From assembly GCF_022201045.2 (NCBI RefSeq), contig NC_068560.1, forward strand, positions 34,559,001 through 34,623,000: a stretch of 64,000 bases of DNA, in the 5' to 3' direction. The position numbers were made by a program, and so were the translations under genes. Positions 1 through 14,519 of the stretch are shown one piece after another. The DNA comes from Citrus sinensis (taxonomy: Eukaryota > Streptophyta > Magnoliopsida > Sapindales > Rutaceae). The notes beneath the pieces are model-generated. The model had not been told where the DNA came from, ran no database searches, and saw nothing but the letters and a program-made list of their open reading frames with translations. How positions within the stretch are numbered: position 1 is the stretch's first letter; every line of letters starts with the position of its first letter.

Positions 1-947
1 ATTTAATTTTGTGAACTTTTAGATATATTTAGAACTTCCATGGTGTAAAACTGTAAATGTGTAATTTTTTTTTGGGGGGGGGGGGGGGGGTACAAAGTAG
101 TGAAATTTATATCAAATGGATTTGTAATGTTTAATAAAAATTTTGTAAATATATAGGTATTAAGTGAGTTATTAAGCTATATCGTGTTAAGTGGTTCGAT
201 TACTTGATTATTAAATTAATTGTGCTTGGTCATCTATTTATTTTTATGTTAGGTTAATGTCTTAATATTTTAACATAATTATTAAATTGATTGTATTTGT
301 ATCAGCTTAAATATGACGTGAACCAATGACCCACTTTTCCATATACCTTCGTAGTTGAAGAATTTAATTCTCTACTTCAAAAGCTTAATTAAAATGTCTT
401 ATGAATCCATTCTTAAGTTGCTCATGCTAACCACTCAGCTATTGTGAGAGCAGTGGTCCGATTCTCTATAAAGTATCATAAGGGTTTAATTCATTATTCA
501 ATTATAAAAAAATTATTTAGTGAAGTTCTTTCTTTTAAAATGTGAGTGAAGTAGGTTTTTCTTAAATATTAGAGAGGATTAAAATTTAAATAGTATTATA
601 CAAAATCTAATAATTAATCTTATATAATATGAATTGTAATAAAAAAATTATAATAGGAGAAATAAGCTCATGTATTTAAACAAAAAAAAAAAAAAAAAAA
701 AGTTGCTCGTGCTAAACGCCATCCCTGCTTTTACTATTTCTCATGACCAAACCCATGCAAATAAACCAATTCTCGTAAGATGACACATCATTTCAATCAT
801 CAAATGTCCACACAGCAACGGTACACGATAAAAGAACCAAAAAAATCGCGTCCACACCACTCCACCGAATCACTGCCCTCTTTCGTTGACTCGTCCTCTT
901 CACGACGACTCCATCATCTTCCTTGAAAGATCCTCTTCACAACGTTA
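1..947. other. Intergenic, AT-rich, with MITE-like remnant
   Basis: No coding region is recognisable. A run of 17 G lies at 74-90. Around 525-640 there is a segment resembling the small inverted-repeat element at 4724-4828 (shared pattern: a GTGAGTGAAGTAGG-like stretch followed by GAGAGGATT), so it may be a decayed copy. The last 150 bases are richer in C and form the promoter and leader of the kinase gene that follows. Confidence 0.5.
74..90 (+). repeat. Poly-G tract (17 G)
   Basis: An uninterrupted run of 17 G follows a run of T. Such a tract can fold as a G-quadruplex and is prone to length error in sequencing, so the exact length is uncertain. Confidence 0.9.
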
Positions 948-1016
948 ATGGCTGTCATTTTCTTATCTTCCTTCATCCTCTCCTCTCAGAACGCTGACAA
1001 GTTTTTCCCTGTCTAA
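948..1016 (+). promoter_or_regulatory. Upstream ORF in leader of receptor-like kinase
   Basis: A 22-codon ORF starts MAVIFLSSFILSS and stops at 1014-1016, 19 bases before the kinase ATG. It is not in frame with the kinase (948 and 1036 differ by 88). Its hydrophobic start looks like a secretion signal, so it is either a translation-regulating uORF or a trace of an ancestral signal-peptide exon. That it lies in the transcript is inferred from position only. Confidence 0.4.
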
Positions 1017-1035
1017 AACTTTAGTTCTTCTTCAT

Positions 1036-2157
1036 ATGGGTCCCTCTATTCAAGCACTGATCGCAGCAGCGGCAAGCTTCGTTGTCATAACCCTAATCTT
1101 CGCCATCATCTTACTCTTCTGCAAACGAACCTATAAACCACCCACCTACCGAACCCGCGCCGTGAACCGCCCCCAGCCCAACCGTTGCTCCGACCTCAGC
1201 TCCATCGCGTTATTTGACAGCGCGTCTTTTGACCCATCTCTTAGCCAAATCTCCATGTCTGAACTTATCGACGCCACCGAGAACTTCTCGACGGACAAAA
1301 TTATCGGGGACGGCAGTTTCGGCTTTGTTTACAAGGCAAAGCTTTCTAGCGGTGTCACCGTCGCCATAAAAAAGCTCGACAAAGACGCTTTTCAAGGCTT
1401 CCGTGAATTCCGGGCTGAAATGGAAACCCTAGGCAAGCTCCGGCACAGAAACATCGTTAAGATTCTCGGGTACTGTGCTTCGGGTTTGGATCGGGTCTTG
1501 ATTTACGAGTTCGTCGAGAATGGAAGCCTCGACCAATGGTTGCACGACACGTCGAGGAATGATGACGTGGATGGGTCGAAACAGTTGAACAGCCTGTGTC
1601 CGTTATCTTGGGAGACGAGAGTGAAGATAGTTAGGGGTGTGGCTAATGGGCTGGCTTACTTGCATGGGCTTGAAAAGCCCATTATACACAGGGATATCAA
1701 GTCCAGTAATGTGTTGTTGGATTCGGATTTCGAGGCCCATATATCTGATTTCGGGCTTGCGAGAAGAATCGATACTTCGCACTCGCACGTGTCAACGCAA
1801 GTCGCCGGAACAATGGGATATATGCCACCGGAGTACTTGGGCGGGAACACGGCGGCAACAGTGATGCTGGACGTTTACAGCTTCGGGATTCTTATGATCG
1901 AGATTGCGACTCAAATTAGGCCCAATTTGCCGGTAGTGTTGGACGGGCAGGAAGTTGGGCTTCTAGAGTGGGCTAGGACTATGGAGGCGAGAAACAAGGA
2001 AATTGAAATGGTCGATTCAAATATTTCTAGGGAAGAGTTGAGTGAAGCTGGAGTTGGGGAGTACTTTAGGATTGCTTGTATGTGTACTAATGAGAAATCA
2101 AGGGAGAGGCCTGCCATGAGCTACGTGGTTCAATTGTTGGATGAATTGGTAGCTTAA
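1036..2157 (+). CDS. Receptor-like serine/threonine kinase lacking an ectodomain
   Basis: Intronless gene for 373 residues. A hydrophobic membrane segment spans about residues 7-29, followed by a basic juxtamembrane stretch and a full kinase domain (about 85-370). All key elements are visible: Gly-rich loop GDGSFG (91-96), VAIKK with catalytic Lys112, HRDIKSSN with Asp220, DFG at 238-240, the PPEY motif around Glu266, and DVYSFG. HRD makes it an RD kinase. The kinase resembles those of LRR receptor kinases of the EMS1/BRI1 kind (family knowledge). No leucine-rich repeats or cleavable signal peptide precede the membrane segment, so it is probably a plasma-membrane kinase that works with a separate receptor, or a receptor that lost its ectodomain. 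The first ATG of the open frame is used. Ligand and pathway are unknown. Confidence 0.88.
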   Translation: MGPSIQALIAAAASFVVITLIFAIILLFCKRTYKPPTYRTRAVNRPQPNRCSDLSSIALFDSASFDPSLSQISMSELIDATENFSTDKIIGDGSFGFVYKAKLSSGVTVAIKKLDKDAFQGFREFRAEMETLGKLRHRNIVKILGYCASGLDRVLIYEFVENGSLDQWLHDTSRNDDVDGSKQLNSLCPLSWETRVKIVRGVANGLAYLHGLEKPIIHRDIKSSNVLLDSDFEAHISDFGLARRIDTSHSHVSTQVAGTMGYMPPEYLGGNTAATVMLDVYSFGILMIEIATQIRPNLPVVLDGQEVGLLEWARTMEARNKEIEMVDSNISREELSEAGVGEYFRIACMCTNEKSRERPAMSYVVQLLDELVA

Positions 2158-2426
2158 TTTTGCACTTTTCCTGGCGAACATGGCTATTCATTTTCTTCGT
2201 TGCAACATTTATACGTACAAACACAACGTTCAAAAAGATGTACATAGCTATGGGGTCATCCAAACAAGGTAACATGTGAAAAAAATGGTTTTTGTGTCGT
2301 TTTGTTTTATCTATCATTTCGATAAATTTAAATTCTTTAGGAAATTAATTGGATAAGTTTGGACGATATATTTGTTTTATATTTGGATATATTTGAAACT
2401 TTGAATATTCAAAACACAAAATTTTG

Positions 2427-3066
2427 ATGGTGCGTTTACTTCATGGAATGGTAATGGGGTAGAATGAGAATAGGCTAGGAATGAGAATGAGCTGTAATGG
2501 GTTAGCAAAAATAAATAGGAATGAGAATGTATTGTAATGTCATTAATGTGTTTACTTGACAAAATAAATAGGAATAAGAAATGGGAATGATAACTAATTT
2601 ACCAAAATACTTATAGTATTAAATAATGTAATTTTCATTAACTAGATACATGTATAAATATTATTATAAAAATGATATTAATTAAAAAAATAAAATTAAT
2701 AACAATAATAAATGTTAATAATGATAATATTGATAATAATAATAATAACAATAATTAATAATAACGTTAATAATTTTTTTAATAATAATAATAATGACAT
2801 TTAAGATAATAACATTAATTGTGGTTTGAACGAGAGTAATTCGGGAAATATGAAAAAATTAGAAGAATATAAAAGTCAGTTCAGGAAATGAAAATCCTTA
2901 TTCTCAACCCCCATGGGATGGGAATGTTATTCTCATTTCTTATTCTCAAATTGTGTGAGACCCACACATTTTATTCATATTCTCATATTACATTTTACCA
3001 AATAAACATGAGTTTTATTTACATTCCATCATTTTCATTCCTTAAACCCTCAAGTAAACACACCAT
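2427..3066. mobile_element. TIR transposon (MITE-like, about 640 bp)
   Basis: The left end reads ATGGTGCGTTTACTT and the right end is its near-perfect inverse (AAGTAAACACACCAT). Subterminal regions are also inverted copies: GGAATG/GAATGAGAAT motifs on the left, ATTCTCATT/CATTCC motifs on the right. The interior is a low-complexity AT/AAT stretch without coding capacity. This is the structure of a non-autonomous DNA transposon; no convincing target-site duplication was seen, so the superfamily is left open. Confidence 0.7.
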
Positions 3067-4723
3067 GAATAACTTGCTCTTTCTACTTTCCGCGATAAAT
3101 TAAATATCATACTATCACTATTTAAATATTTCCCGTCAGTCTCTAGAAAGATTGTTTTAACGAATTGGTTGAGGACTTGAGTGACTCATCCTTAATATAT
3201 CACCACTGTGGTAATTTATGGTGTGACTTATGAGACTCAACATTCACAAATTTAAGTTCAAGATGGTGAGGATTTTAAGAGGACAAGATAATCAAAAAAA
3301 TGAATTAAAGTAAGGAATTCCAAAGAGAATGGTATATAAATTAAGTATACTTGAATATAATATACTAGAAATTAAAATTGGAAAATTATAGGAAGATATT
3401 TTGAATATTTTAAAAATTAAAAATTAACTAAACTTTAATCAATTAGGTATTTCGGTCCATTGAAACTTTAAAAAAGACTTGTGGCGAGAAATGGGCCTGA
3501 CTTGCAGCCCATTGCAACCACTAGTAGGACTTTCATATCGCATGATCCTATGAGCGAGCTGAACAAGTGGCATATGGACCCATGCAAGGGGTCTGCACTT
3601 TGGGTCGATAATAGCTTTTCCCTATAAAATGACAAACATAAGTCATGGTATATTAAGAAAAAGATTTCGTTTATTTTATTTTATTTTTATTTATTTAAAA
3701 AAATAAAAAAGATTGTACTTTGCAAAATATAAAAAAAAAATTAACATTTCTTTTCTATTTTTTTTTTCAAAACGACTACTTTAAAATTTCACTTTATACA
3801 TGACAAGTCGTATATTTTTTAATGGCATTATGTTTAATGTTTTTAATTTTAGTTTGCAAGTATGTTGAAGATGACAGGCAGTTTGTCATTTTACAATAAA
3901 ATGACAGGTCGTAAAATGGCATTATGTACTACCGACACGGCGTCCTTAATATATTTATGAATGACAAAGTTTAAAAGTACTATAATTATAATGTAGCAAT
4001 TTTAAAAATACATTAAAAAAACTACACTCAATTAATAAATATATGATACATGTAGTATAATTAAATATAACTATTAATTATTTAATAATTTTTAAAATAA
4101 ATATACACATTATATACATATATTAATTAAATATAATAACTTTAATGTATTTAAAAATATCTAATTTTGATGATATTAGCAAAAATTCTTGTACTCTCTT
4201 AATCGAATACGAATATGCTTTTAAGAAGAGGTCCTTTTTTTGGGTCCACTTGATTGAACCAAAGGATATTTAGAAAACTCATGGGCCTTGCTTGCAGCTC
4301 ATTTTTAAAAGCAAGATGTTCATATCGAATGTATAGGATGCACTGATCTTTGACTTTCTGCCATGATTAATGATCTTGAACACACAGCAATAATGATGAC
4401 TGACCCCGCCAATACACTTCAACATACGCGAATATACCACCGCATCGGCAACGTGAGATCTTTATAAGGAAAAAAAAGTACAAAAATTATCTGGTTAAAG
4501 ATAAAAGATGCCTTTTCTTTTTCTTTTTTTTTTTTTAAAGTTATAATCAATTTTTAAAGAAAAAAATTATGTGGTTAAAGATAAAAGTATAAAATATCTT
4601 TACAACGAAAAAAGAAATAAAGTGGCCATCGATCGCTTTCTTGGAGACAGCGGGCGATTACCTTTTCGAAAAGTTGGAGGGGGCGCTAACCTAATCCATT
4701 GTAAAATTATTAGAAGGGTAATG
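3067..4723. other. Intergenic, AT-rich; nothing coding
   Basis: No coding pattern was found. Two stretches (about 3480-3550 and 4270-4330) share the motif of ATGGGCCT followed by CTTGCAGC, suggesting two decayed copies of one repeat. Several poly-A and poly-T runs are present. Confidence 0.4.
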
Positions 4724-4828
4724 CTAAGTTAGATGTAATTTATAATTTTTTTTTATATAAATAATGAGTGATGTAGGTTTATTTATTATTTATGTGAGAG
4801 GATTGTAAGTTACATACATGTAACTTAG
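4724..4828. mobile_element. Small MITE with inverted ends (about 105 bp)
   Basis: The left end CTAAGTTAGATGTA is matched at the right end by its inverse TACATGTAACTTAG with one mismatch. The spacer is AT-rich and non-coding. A similar interior occurs near 525-640. Exact ends are approximate. Confidence 0.5.
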
Positions 4829-5675
4829 GGGAATCCGACATGTTTGTGTTTTGAAATTAATTATTATGAAAATAATTAACAGTGTGCACTGCACATCATT
4901 CATACGTATGTTTGTCTGTTTTCTTAATTATCTCTTTAATTTGAAACAATTGATGAATTAAGAGCACTACCTTTATGATTACCTAACTCACACAATATGT
5001 AATCATAAAATTCAAAACTATTTATCTTCGTTAATCTTTAATTAACTCATACAACATGTAACCATTAAATTCAACATTATTTATTTTCGTTAATCTTTTT
5101 CGTTGTATATAGTAGTACTACTTTTATATAATAAAAAAAATATTCTTTTCATTATTTAAATTTTTATCATACCAAATAGTTTTTAATTGGTGATTGATTG
5201 TTAATAAATAAAAATTAACTGCATGCGAAAATTACTATATATAATAAAAAAACGTGGTATAATATTTTAAAATCATATTTAACCTTTTAAAATTGAACTA
5301 TTACTCGCATTATAAATAGAAAACGAATTAATTATCTTCTTTTCGTGGAAATAATATTTCATCTTCAAGTTCGGCATTACTTCTCAGTTCTCAAATTATA
5401 AATTGCATGTATTGATTATATACTAAAACAGCACCCCAGGCCCAGGAAAACTTGATTTGTTTTTGAATTTCTTATTTCTTCGAAATATTTGAATATAATT
5501 ACCAGTATGTTTATCTCGTTGTTAATATTGACTAAAGACAAGGGAGTCGGCGAGGTCCATGATGTTACAAAAGTAAAAATGAACTAATTGGTTATTTAAT
5601 AAATCAAGGAATTAATTATTGGTGATTTAATTTTAAACATTACATCAGTGGCGATTAAGTACGAAAAAGATCTCA
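4829..5675. other. Intergenic, AT-rich
   Basis: No gene, RNA or clear element was recognised. A local duplication is visible: the CATACAACATGTAACCATTAA region near 5046 resembles the CACACAATATGTAATCATAAA region near 4989. Confidence 0.4.
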
Positions 5676-6003
5676 TTATTTTAGGATAAAGTTCAAAAGG
5701 AAACAAGCTAAACGTTGTGGAAAATCTTCTACCCATATGGATATGGGACGCTGACAATATCGAGGTGCAAACTTAGTCAAAACATCAGCTACTTTATTAC
5801 AAGCTTTAAATGCATAAGCAATCCTGAAAGCCTAATTTACTAACAGTAAACTCTATAATTCTATAATTATTCAGAACAACTCAGTACGAATGCTATGTTG
5901 TCTTGTTTAAAAATTGAGTAACATGCAATGAATCCGACTCGGTACTCAAATAAGAAAAATCAATTTCACTAACAAGTTGAACATCAAAGTCTAAGACTTC
6001 CGC
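5676..6003 (-). pseudogene. Decayed LINE-type RNase H (RVT_3) domain
   Basis: On the minus strand two open segments match the C-terminal RNase H-like domain common in plant non-LTR retrotransposons. The upstream part reads AEVLDFDVQLVSEIDFSYL and then TESDSLHVTQFLNK, containing the family ESDS motif, and ends at a stop. The downstream part, in another frame, reads AYAFKACNKVADVLTKFA and ends VEDFPQRLA, matching the conserved NKVADxLAKFA helix and the W-x-E-x-x-P end. The stop and frame change show it is inactive. Only this domain is recognisable; no reverse transcriptase was found nearby. This assignment rests on motif recognition, not a database search. Confidence 0.7.
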
Positions 6004-8110
6004 CGCAGGCCCACAGGTATCTCAACGTCATCTCAAAAAGAAAATAAACACTTTCTGATTACATAATTATTAAAGTGACATACTGGAGACATAATTAAAG
6101 GAATAAAAATCGACATACATTATCACTTGCAAAAACCGAAGGAATAAATAAGGATTGAATATATTCATGGATAAAGATCATCTACTCCCATAAGTTTTTA
6201 AAAATTTTGTGTCATGTGTTTTAATAGTGCATCGGTAGGATTTAATTTCTTCACTTTCTTTATTTATTAAATGTCAATCACTCACATGTGTTTTTGCTCA
6301 GGAGGAGATTAGATTATGAGAGAATTATAATCTTTCATTTTCATCATTAAACTCATTGTATTACTCACTTTCATTTCATTATATTCAATATTTATATCTT
6401 TATTATCGTTCAAGGTCACATATTACTATAGGCAGACTTATATTGTGGCGGCTTTCAAGTGAAAAGAGAGACATAGAGAGAGAGAGAAGATTATGATTTT
6501 AACTTTAATTTACCCAGTGTTATGAAAATTATATGTTTTGACCTCTGTAATAATTTTTAGATTTTTTTAGCTTCATTAATGATAGATAATTTGTAACCTT
6601 ACCAAGTTTATCTTAAATTAACTAAATAAATTAATGATTAAAAATAAAGTACTTAAAAGTAAAGCACATAAGAGGATTTTTACGTGACTTGGTGTGTAAA
6701 CGCCTACATCTACCAACCACGCTTAGATATCAAGTAATTAAATAGGCTCAAGAGATTACAAACTATATATTGAAATCTTCAACAATTTGAGACTTTCTCT
6801 TAGTGATTGTTGCAACCTTTTTATAACATCTCCAAGTGAACACTTCACGTAAACTACATAACTTTTATTTCCTCTCATGAGCCAAACCTCTTAGCCAACA
6901 ATAGGTAGCCTCACTGTAAAATTGTGAACACATGATCCCTTATCCTGAAAAGTCTAGAGACAAAGTCTCCCAAATCAAAAAATGATCCCAAGGTTGTAGC
7001 TTTTGATTTGGAATTCCTCTACTGCTCCAACGACCTTCATTTCCACAAAGACCAAAATCAACAAATCACCAAATAATCAAAATCACTAAAGAAACATAAA
7101 TTCTGAACACAAATACAACCTCGTCTCACATCAAAATATGATGGATGGACTGACTCTAAAGAGAAGACAAGAAGGCAATGATATCACTCCTAAAGGGTTA
7201 ATAATTAAAGATGCTAGCTCTCAAATACTCTCTCTTTTGCATACTAGCTTCCACCAAAATATGTAAGTGACTCTCCTGTATATAAAGTTAGGTGAATCAC
7301 GTGTAATGAAGAGTATAATCTTGTCAGATTTTCATCCTTTAAGCCTTCAGATATATAAGGAACTCTTTATTATAATATAAAAATATTACGTCTTTAATAT
7401 ATCTTTATAAGCTTGATAAATCAAATAATCTGCAACTTGATCTTTCAAGAACAGTGCAAACATTAATATGATGTATATCCTTAGAATATTGTTCGCTTGA
7501 TCTTGAATGATAATTTCCATGTAGAGATCGATTGATCTTCAATTCTTTGATCTTGTGGTCCGCATTGAAATAACGCCCAAGTCTTGTATCACCACTACGA
7601 TTCACACCAACTTCATCGATCATATCTTCTTGCCTTGTGCGTTTCCCTGGTGCTAAAATATCTTTCTATACACTTATGTGGACTCCATATATATAGATAT
7701 AATACATAAAACCTAAACTGCATATATCTGCTGTCGTTACAAGGCAATGTTATAAAACCTGATATAATCTAAGCTACACAGGTAATGCAATATTAATGAA
7801 GACTCAATGATGTGTCCAATGAAAATGCCAACATATAAATATATAAATTGATGTTGTTGTTATAGAAATACCAACATCCATACAATGAAACTCATAACAA
7901 TTAACACAATTTGTAATTTTTTCATTATATCTCCCTTTGAACTAAAATTATAGTTTAACCACAACATATAACAATAATCCAACAGAAAGCGTGTACGCAT
8001 TGAGAGAGTTCAAAAGTTGAAGAAAAAGATTCAACTTTTTAATCGGAATGGTATGCTGCATCATTTACGTACCCATTTTATAAAATTTTGTCGTGAATAT
8101 ACTTTTTTAA
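6004..8110. other. Intergenic; possible LTR-retroelement debris
   Basis: No genes are visible. The stretch at about 6655-7400 (the TTTTTACGTGACTTGGTG region followed by AAACGCCTACATCTACC) resembles the LTR or leader sequence of plant retroelements, which often carry an ACGTGG...CCTACATCCAC pattern; no protein domain supports it. Short ORFs here look like chance. Confidence 0.35.
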
Positions 8111-8124
8111 TTTGGTCAATATAA

Positions 8125-8344
8125 CCAACAAAGTGTTGGCTCTACTGACAATGGAGTCCCCTTAAGTGGTTTGACTAGGTTTGTTCCCCAGTTCGAGTCA
8201 CAGGAAAGTCGCATTTGTTGGAAGAACTTGTTCTTTTCAATTCGAGCGGGGACTTCTAGTATGGGTTGTGGTACGAGTTTAAAGGTGCCTTCCACAGTTG
8301 AGGCCTCCCCAGAATACCTCGTAGTCAAAACCAAATAAAAAAAA
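8125..8344 (+). mobile_element. tRNA-derived SINE (about 220 bp)
   Basis: The head contains an A-box-like stretch (GTTGGCTCTACTGAC) and a B-box-like CAGTTCGAGTC, and the element ends in an A-rich tail at 8334-8344. It is flanked by 14-bp direct repeats differing at two bases: TTTGGTCAATATAA at 8111-8124 and TTTGACCAATATAA at 8345-8358. Pol III boxes, A tail and target-site duplication together identify a SINE inserted on the plus strand. It lies in gene-free DNA. Confidence 0.75.
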
Positions 8345-8358
8345 TTTGACCAATATAA

Positions 8359-9798
8359 AAATAAAATGACAATAAGATAGAAAAATCAAAAATCATCACG
8401 GCAAATCTTCATTAAATGATCTAATGGGTAAGAAAAAAAAAACTCGGATTAAATATATATACATATGTATATATTTCATCCTCTACATTCTAGAAAGGGT
8501 AAGAAAGTAGCGAACGTGGGCGGCTTGAATTGGATATTATGTATCTTAGCAACATTGGGCATATAAGATTAAAAAGTGGGCAGTTGCATGACACACGTCA
8601 TATAAAAAATTATGGCAAACAAAGAATTTTTCATGATGATTTGGAAGTATTTGTATGACTGGGAATATTATAACTCAGCGTTTCTCAACAACTCTTGTCC
8701 AGATGGAAAGTTGAATTGTCGTATGTTTATTTATATTCTGATATTGGTGGTGGCGCTCTTTTTTTTTTTTTTTAACTTTTTTAAAAGTATGGTAGTGCTT
8801 AATGCTTTGAAATGATTACTTTTAGTGCATTTTGTAATTTAAAGCTAGTTCTATGCTTAATATATCTTTTAAGTTATTGGATGAAGTTTTTTTTTTTTTT
8901 TTTGAAACTGGATGAAGTTATTTTTAGACATCGGAAGATCAGGACCAAGATTCTCTGCATAGAAATTATAATAGTTTCACATACAACAGAAACCCAGCTA
9001 GCATGATTTATTTATTTAGTTTAATAGAATGCATACTGTGTAAATATACTCTTAAATTTTTCATTTGATATTTTGCTTCTTCTTTTTTCCCCTGGTCTTT
9101 GGTAAGTGGCAAACTCGAAAAAGGATAAAGAAAAGGGAACAAAGAGATCGGCGAGGGGAGATTTCTATTTTTCTTGAAGATAATGAACATATTTATGCTG
9201 GGTCTGGCTACGGTGAAATCATGATATTGTGCCACAGTTGCATCCAGCCGTTGAATCCACTTAAATCGGTGAAATCTATTGAGATCTAATGGGTAGGTGC
9301 AACTATAGCACGGTACCACAGTTGCACCACCGTTTTTTCCATTTATGTTACTTCTTTCTTTTTGTAAATCTCAGTAGCTAATCGTAAAAAGGTAAATTGA
9401 TGCATACGGATGAGCGAGCCATTCAAGACACCCAAAAGAAAAATCTATTTTATATAAGATAGATTTATAATTTCAAGTCTAATATATTAAAGATTTTATA
9501 ATTAGGCCCCAATTAGGTAAAATATTTTACTTGCCCCTGAAATTGACCATTTAACTTTGGCTAGTACTAACCAATGGACCTTTAATCTAGGGTGAGAGCT
9601 CTTACATTCACAATTTATAAAAATAAGGCTTCTAGCCTCTATAAAATATTATAAAGTTAATTTCAGTTCTTCATTTGTAATTAAATTGAGACACTCATAA
9701 ACACTCCACCATACTCCAAGTCCCAATTATAATGTCCGATGTTCTAAAAAAAAAAAAAAAATCAGCCAGTACTATACCCCACTGTTGGTGCACTCTAA
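8359..9798. other. Intergenic, AT-rich
   Basis: No coding region was recognised. It contains several T runs (8757-8774, 8888-8903) and, at about 9226-9330, a small inverted-repeat segment in which a GTGCCACAGTTGCATCC-like motif faces GGTGCAACTATAGCAC, probably a tiny fold-back element. Confidence 0.4.
9296..9328. repeat. Perfect 9-bp hairpin
   Basis: GGTGCAACT at 9296-9304 is followed after 15 bases by its exact inverse AGTTGCACC at 9320-9328. It sits at the edge of the fold-back segment described around 9226-9330. Confidence 0.6.
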
Positions 9799-10443
9799 GG
9801 TTACGTTTGACATGCTGAATTTAATTGGACTAGATTAAGTTGGATTAGATTAAGCTGGATTATATTATGTGCTGTATTATATTTGGTACAATATCGGATT
9901 GGACAATGTTAAATTATATTTAAATACAAAAAAATATTTATGAATATTTAAGAGTAATAATTAAATTTAATTTAAAAGTAATTAACAAGAGCATTAAATA
10001 TGTAGTAAATTAGTTATTGGGTAGTCATAATTATAATGAACAAATATAAATTAATAAAACTATTTAATTATTTAATTAATTTTTATTAGATATTTTAGAT
10101 ATATTTTATTTTATAAAAAAGTTAGCAAATAATGTATAAATAAAATCAATTATTTACTTGTATTATTAATTTTCATGATCGTTTTTAATATTACATTGGT
10201 GATTATTAAATTTAATACAATCAATTATCATAACGAATTATTAAATAGTTAATTTTATTGGAGTAAAAGTACCAATTTAATTAGACTATAAAAACAAAAT
10301 AAAAAATAAATTCAAATAAATCATGAATAAAATAATTAATTAATTAAATAAAATTTAAATTTAATTAATTAAATTTTAGGTTACAAGTAAAAAATAGTGT
10401 TATTTATGAAAGAAATATGAATAATTTTTTTTCTCTTATCCTA
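9799..10443. mobile_element. AT-rich MITE-like element, family of 47556-48268
   Basis: The left end (TAA followed by GGTTACGTTTGACATG) matches the left end of the element at 47556 (TTA followed by GGTTACGTTTCGCATG). The interior is a non-coding run of AT-rich motifs such as GGATTAGATTAAG, typical of such elements. The right end is not securely identified: CC followed by TAA near 10438-10443 is a candidate. The assignment rests on similarity within this window. Confidence 0.45.
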
Positions 10444-11110
10444 ATCCCATCTAAACCCACTTATAAAAATAGTATCAAAGGATTTTCTTTGTGGCCCAGG
10501 AGACAAATTTGGTAAACGGTTTGAAAATGATTCGCTCTATTTGATAAGATCGATCTTTTTTAACTTTTATATATAAGGGCAATTGCTGATGCACAATTTT
10601 CATAAAATTATCAGGAGTGGATGGGTCTGTGACGCAACGGCCATGTGACACAATTCTCACAATTTTTGTTACACGCGTTAAAATTTTCAGATAATTTTTT
10701 TTTAATTTATGCGTCATAAGAAATAAATAAATGTAACAAAAAGATTTTAGGATATATAAGGAATAAAAGTTTTTTTAACGAGGGTTCTATATTTTTTAAT
10801 GAAATACAAAACCTTACCAAATAAGCACATGTATAAGGAAAACCCTAAAAATATGTTTTTTCATAACATTTAATCTTAATTAGAATTTGTTTGCTTTTTT
10901 GGGCAAACAGTAATTATTAAACGTTAAATTATTATAAAGCACAAATTATTATTTTAAATTCAACCACGTTCTTAAAGGAGGGAAAAAAAAAAAAAAGTAT
11001 GCAAGTCCTCTTGCAGATATATATATATATATATATCATAAATTCATAATGATAACATCCCAAAGGTTGAATATAAAAAGCATATGCCAATGGTGTGAAC
11101 ATCGAGATGT
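10444..11110. other. Intergenic upstream of peroxidase
   Basis: No gene was recognised. It contains a short AT microsatellite at about 11018-11036. The final part leads into the peroxidase promoter. Confidence 0.4.
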
Positions 11111-11116
11111 GGTCAC

Positions 11117-11122
11117 CACGTG
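11117..11122 (+). promoter_or_regulatory. G-box CACGTG upstream of peroxidase
   Basis: A CACGTG core lies about 240 bases before the peroxidase ATG within a less AT-rich stretch. bZIP and bHLH factors bind such sites; function here is inferred from position. Confidence 0.4.
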
Positions 11123-11296
11123 CCTCTTCATTTCCACTTTCAACCCGGCAAAAGTCTTGAAACCCTTCGTCAATTTGTTATTATTAATTTTGATCTGTCA
11201 ATTTGTTCTTATTATTCTAGTTTACTGGTGTCTATACCTAGGGCACCAGGGCAAAGATAGTTCAAGGAAGCTGCCTCAATAAAGTCTTTTGTCTGC

Positions 11297-11305
11297 CTAT
11301 AAGTA
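11297..11305 (+). promoter_or_regulatory. TATA-box candidate for peroxidase
   Basis: CTATAAGTA lies about 55 bases before the start codon, with the leader CAACCACAAAGCGAGGTAAT following. Spacing fits a transcription start about 25-30 bases downstream and a short leader. Confidence 0.5.
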
Positions 11306-11351
11306 CCCCCCGCTTAGCTTTGATTGAAGCCACAACCACAAAGCGAGGTAA

Positions 11352-14383
<3,032 letters not shown>

Positions 14384-14492
14384 AATCTAGCTACCCACCT
14401 AGCCTCAGGTTCCGGTTAACGTTGCTTGTTTCTTTGTGTTAGTCTGTTTTGTTTCGTTGTCTTGCTTGCGCTTGTCTAGTTTGAATTCTGTC

Positions 14493-14498
14493 AATAAA
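14493..14498 (+). terminator. Poly(A) signal of peroxidase gene
   Basis: AATAAA lies 110 bases after the stop codon in a T/G-rich 3' region, the expected arrangement for a plant near-upstream element. Confidence 0.55.
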
Positions 14499-14519
14499 GC
14501 TACTTGCCAGTTAGTATAT

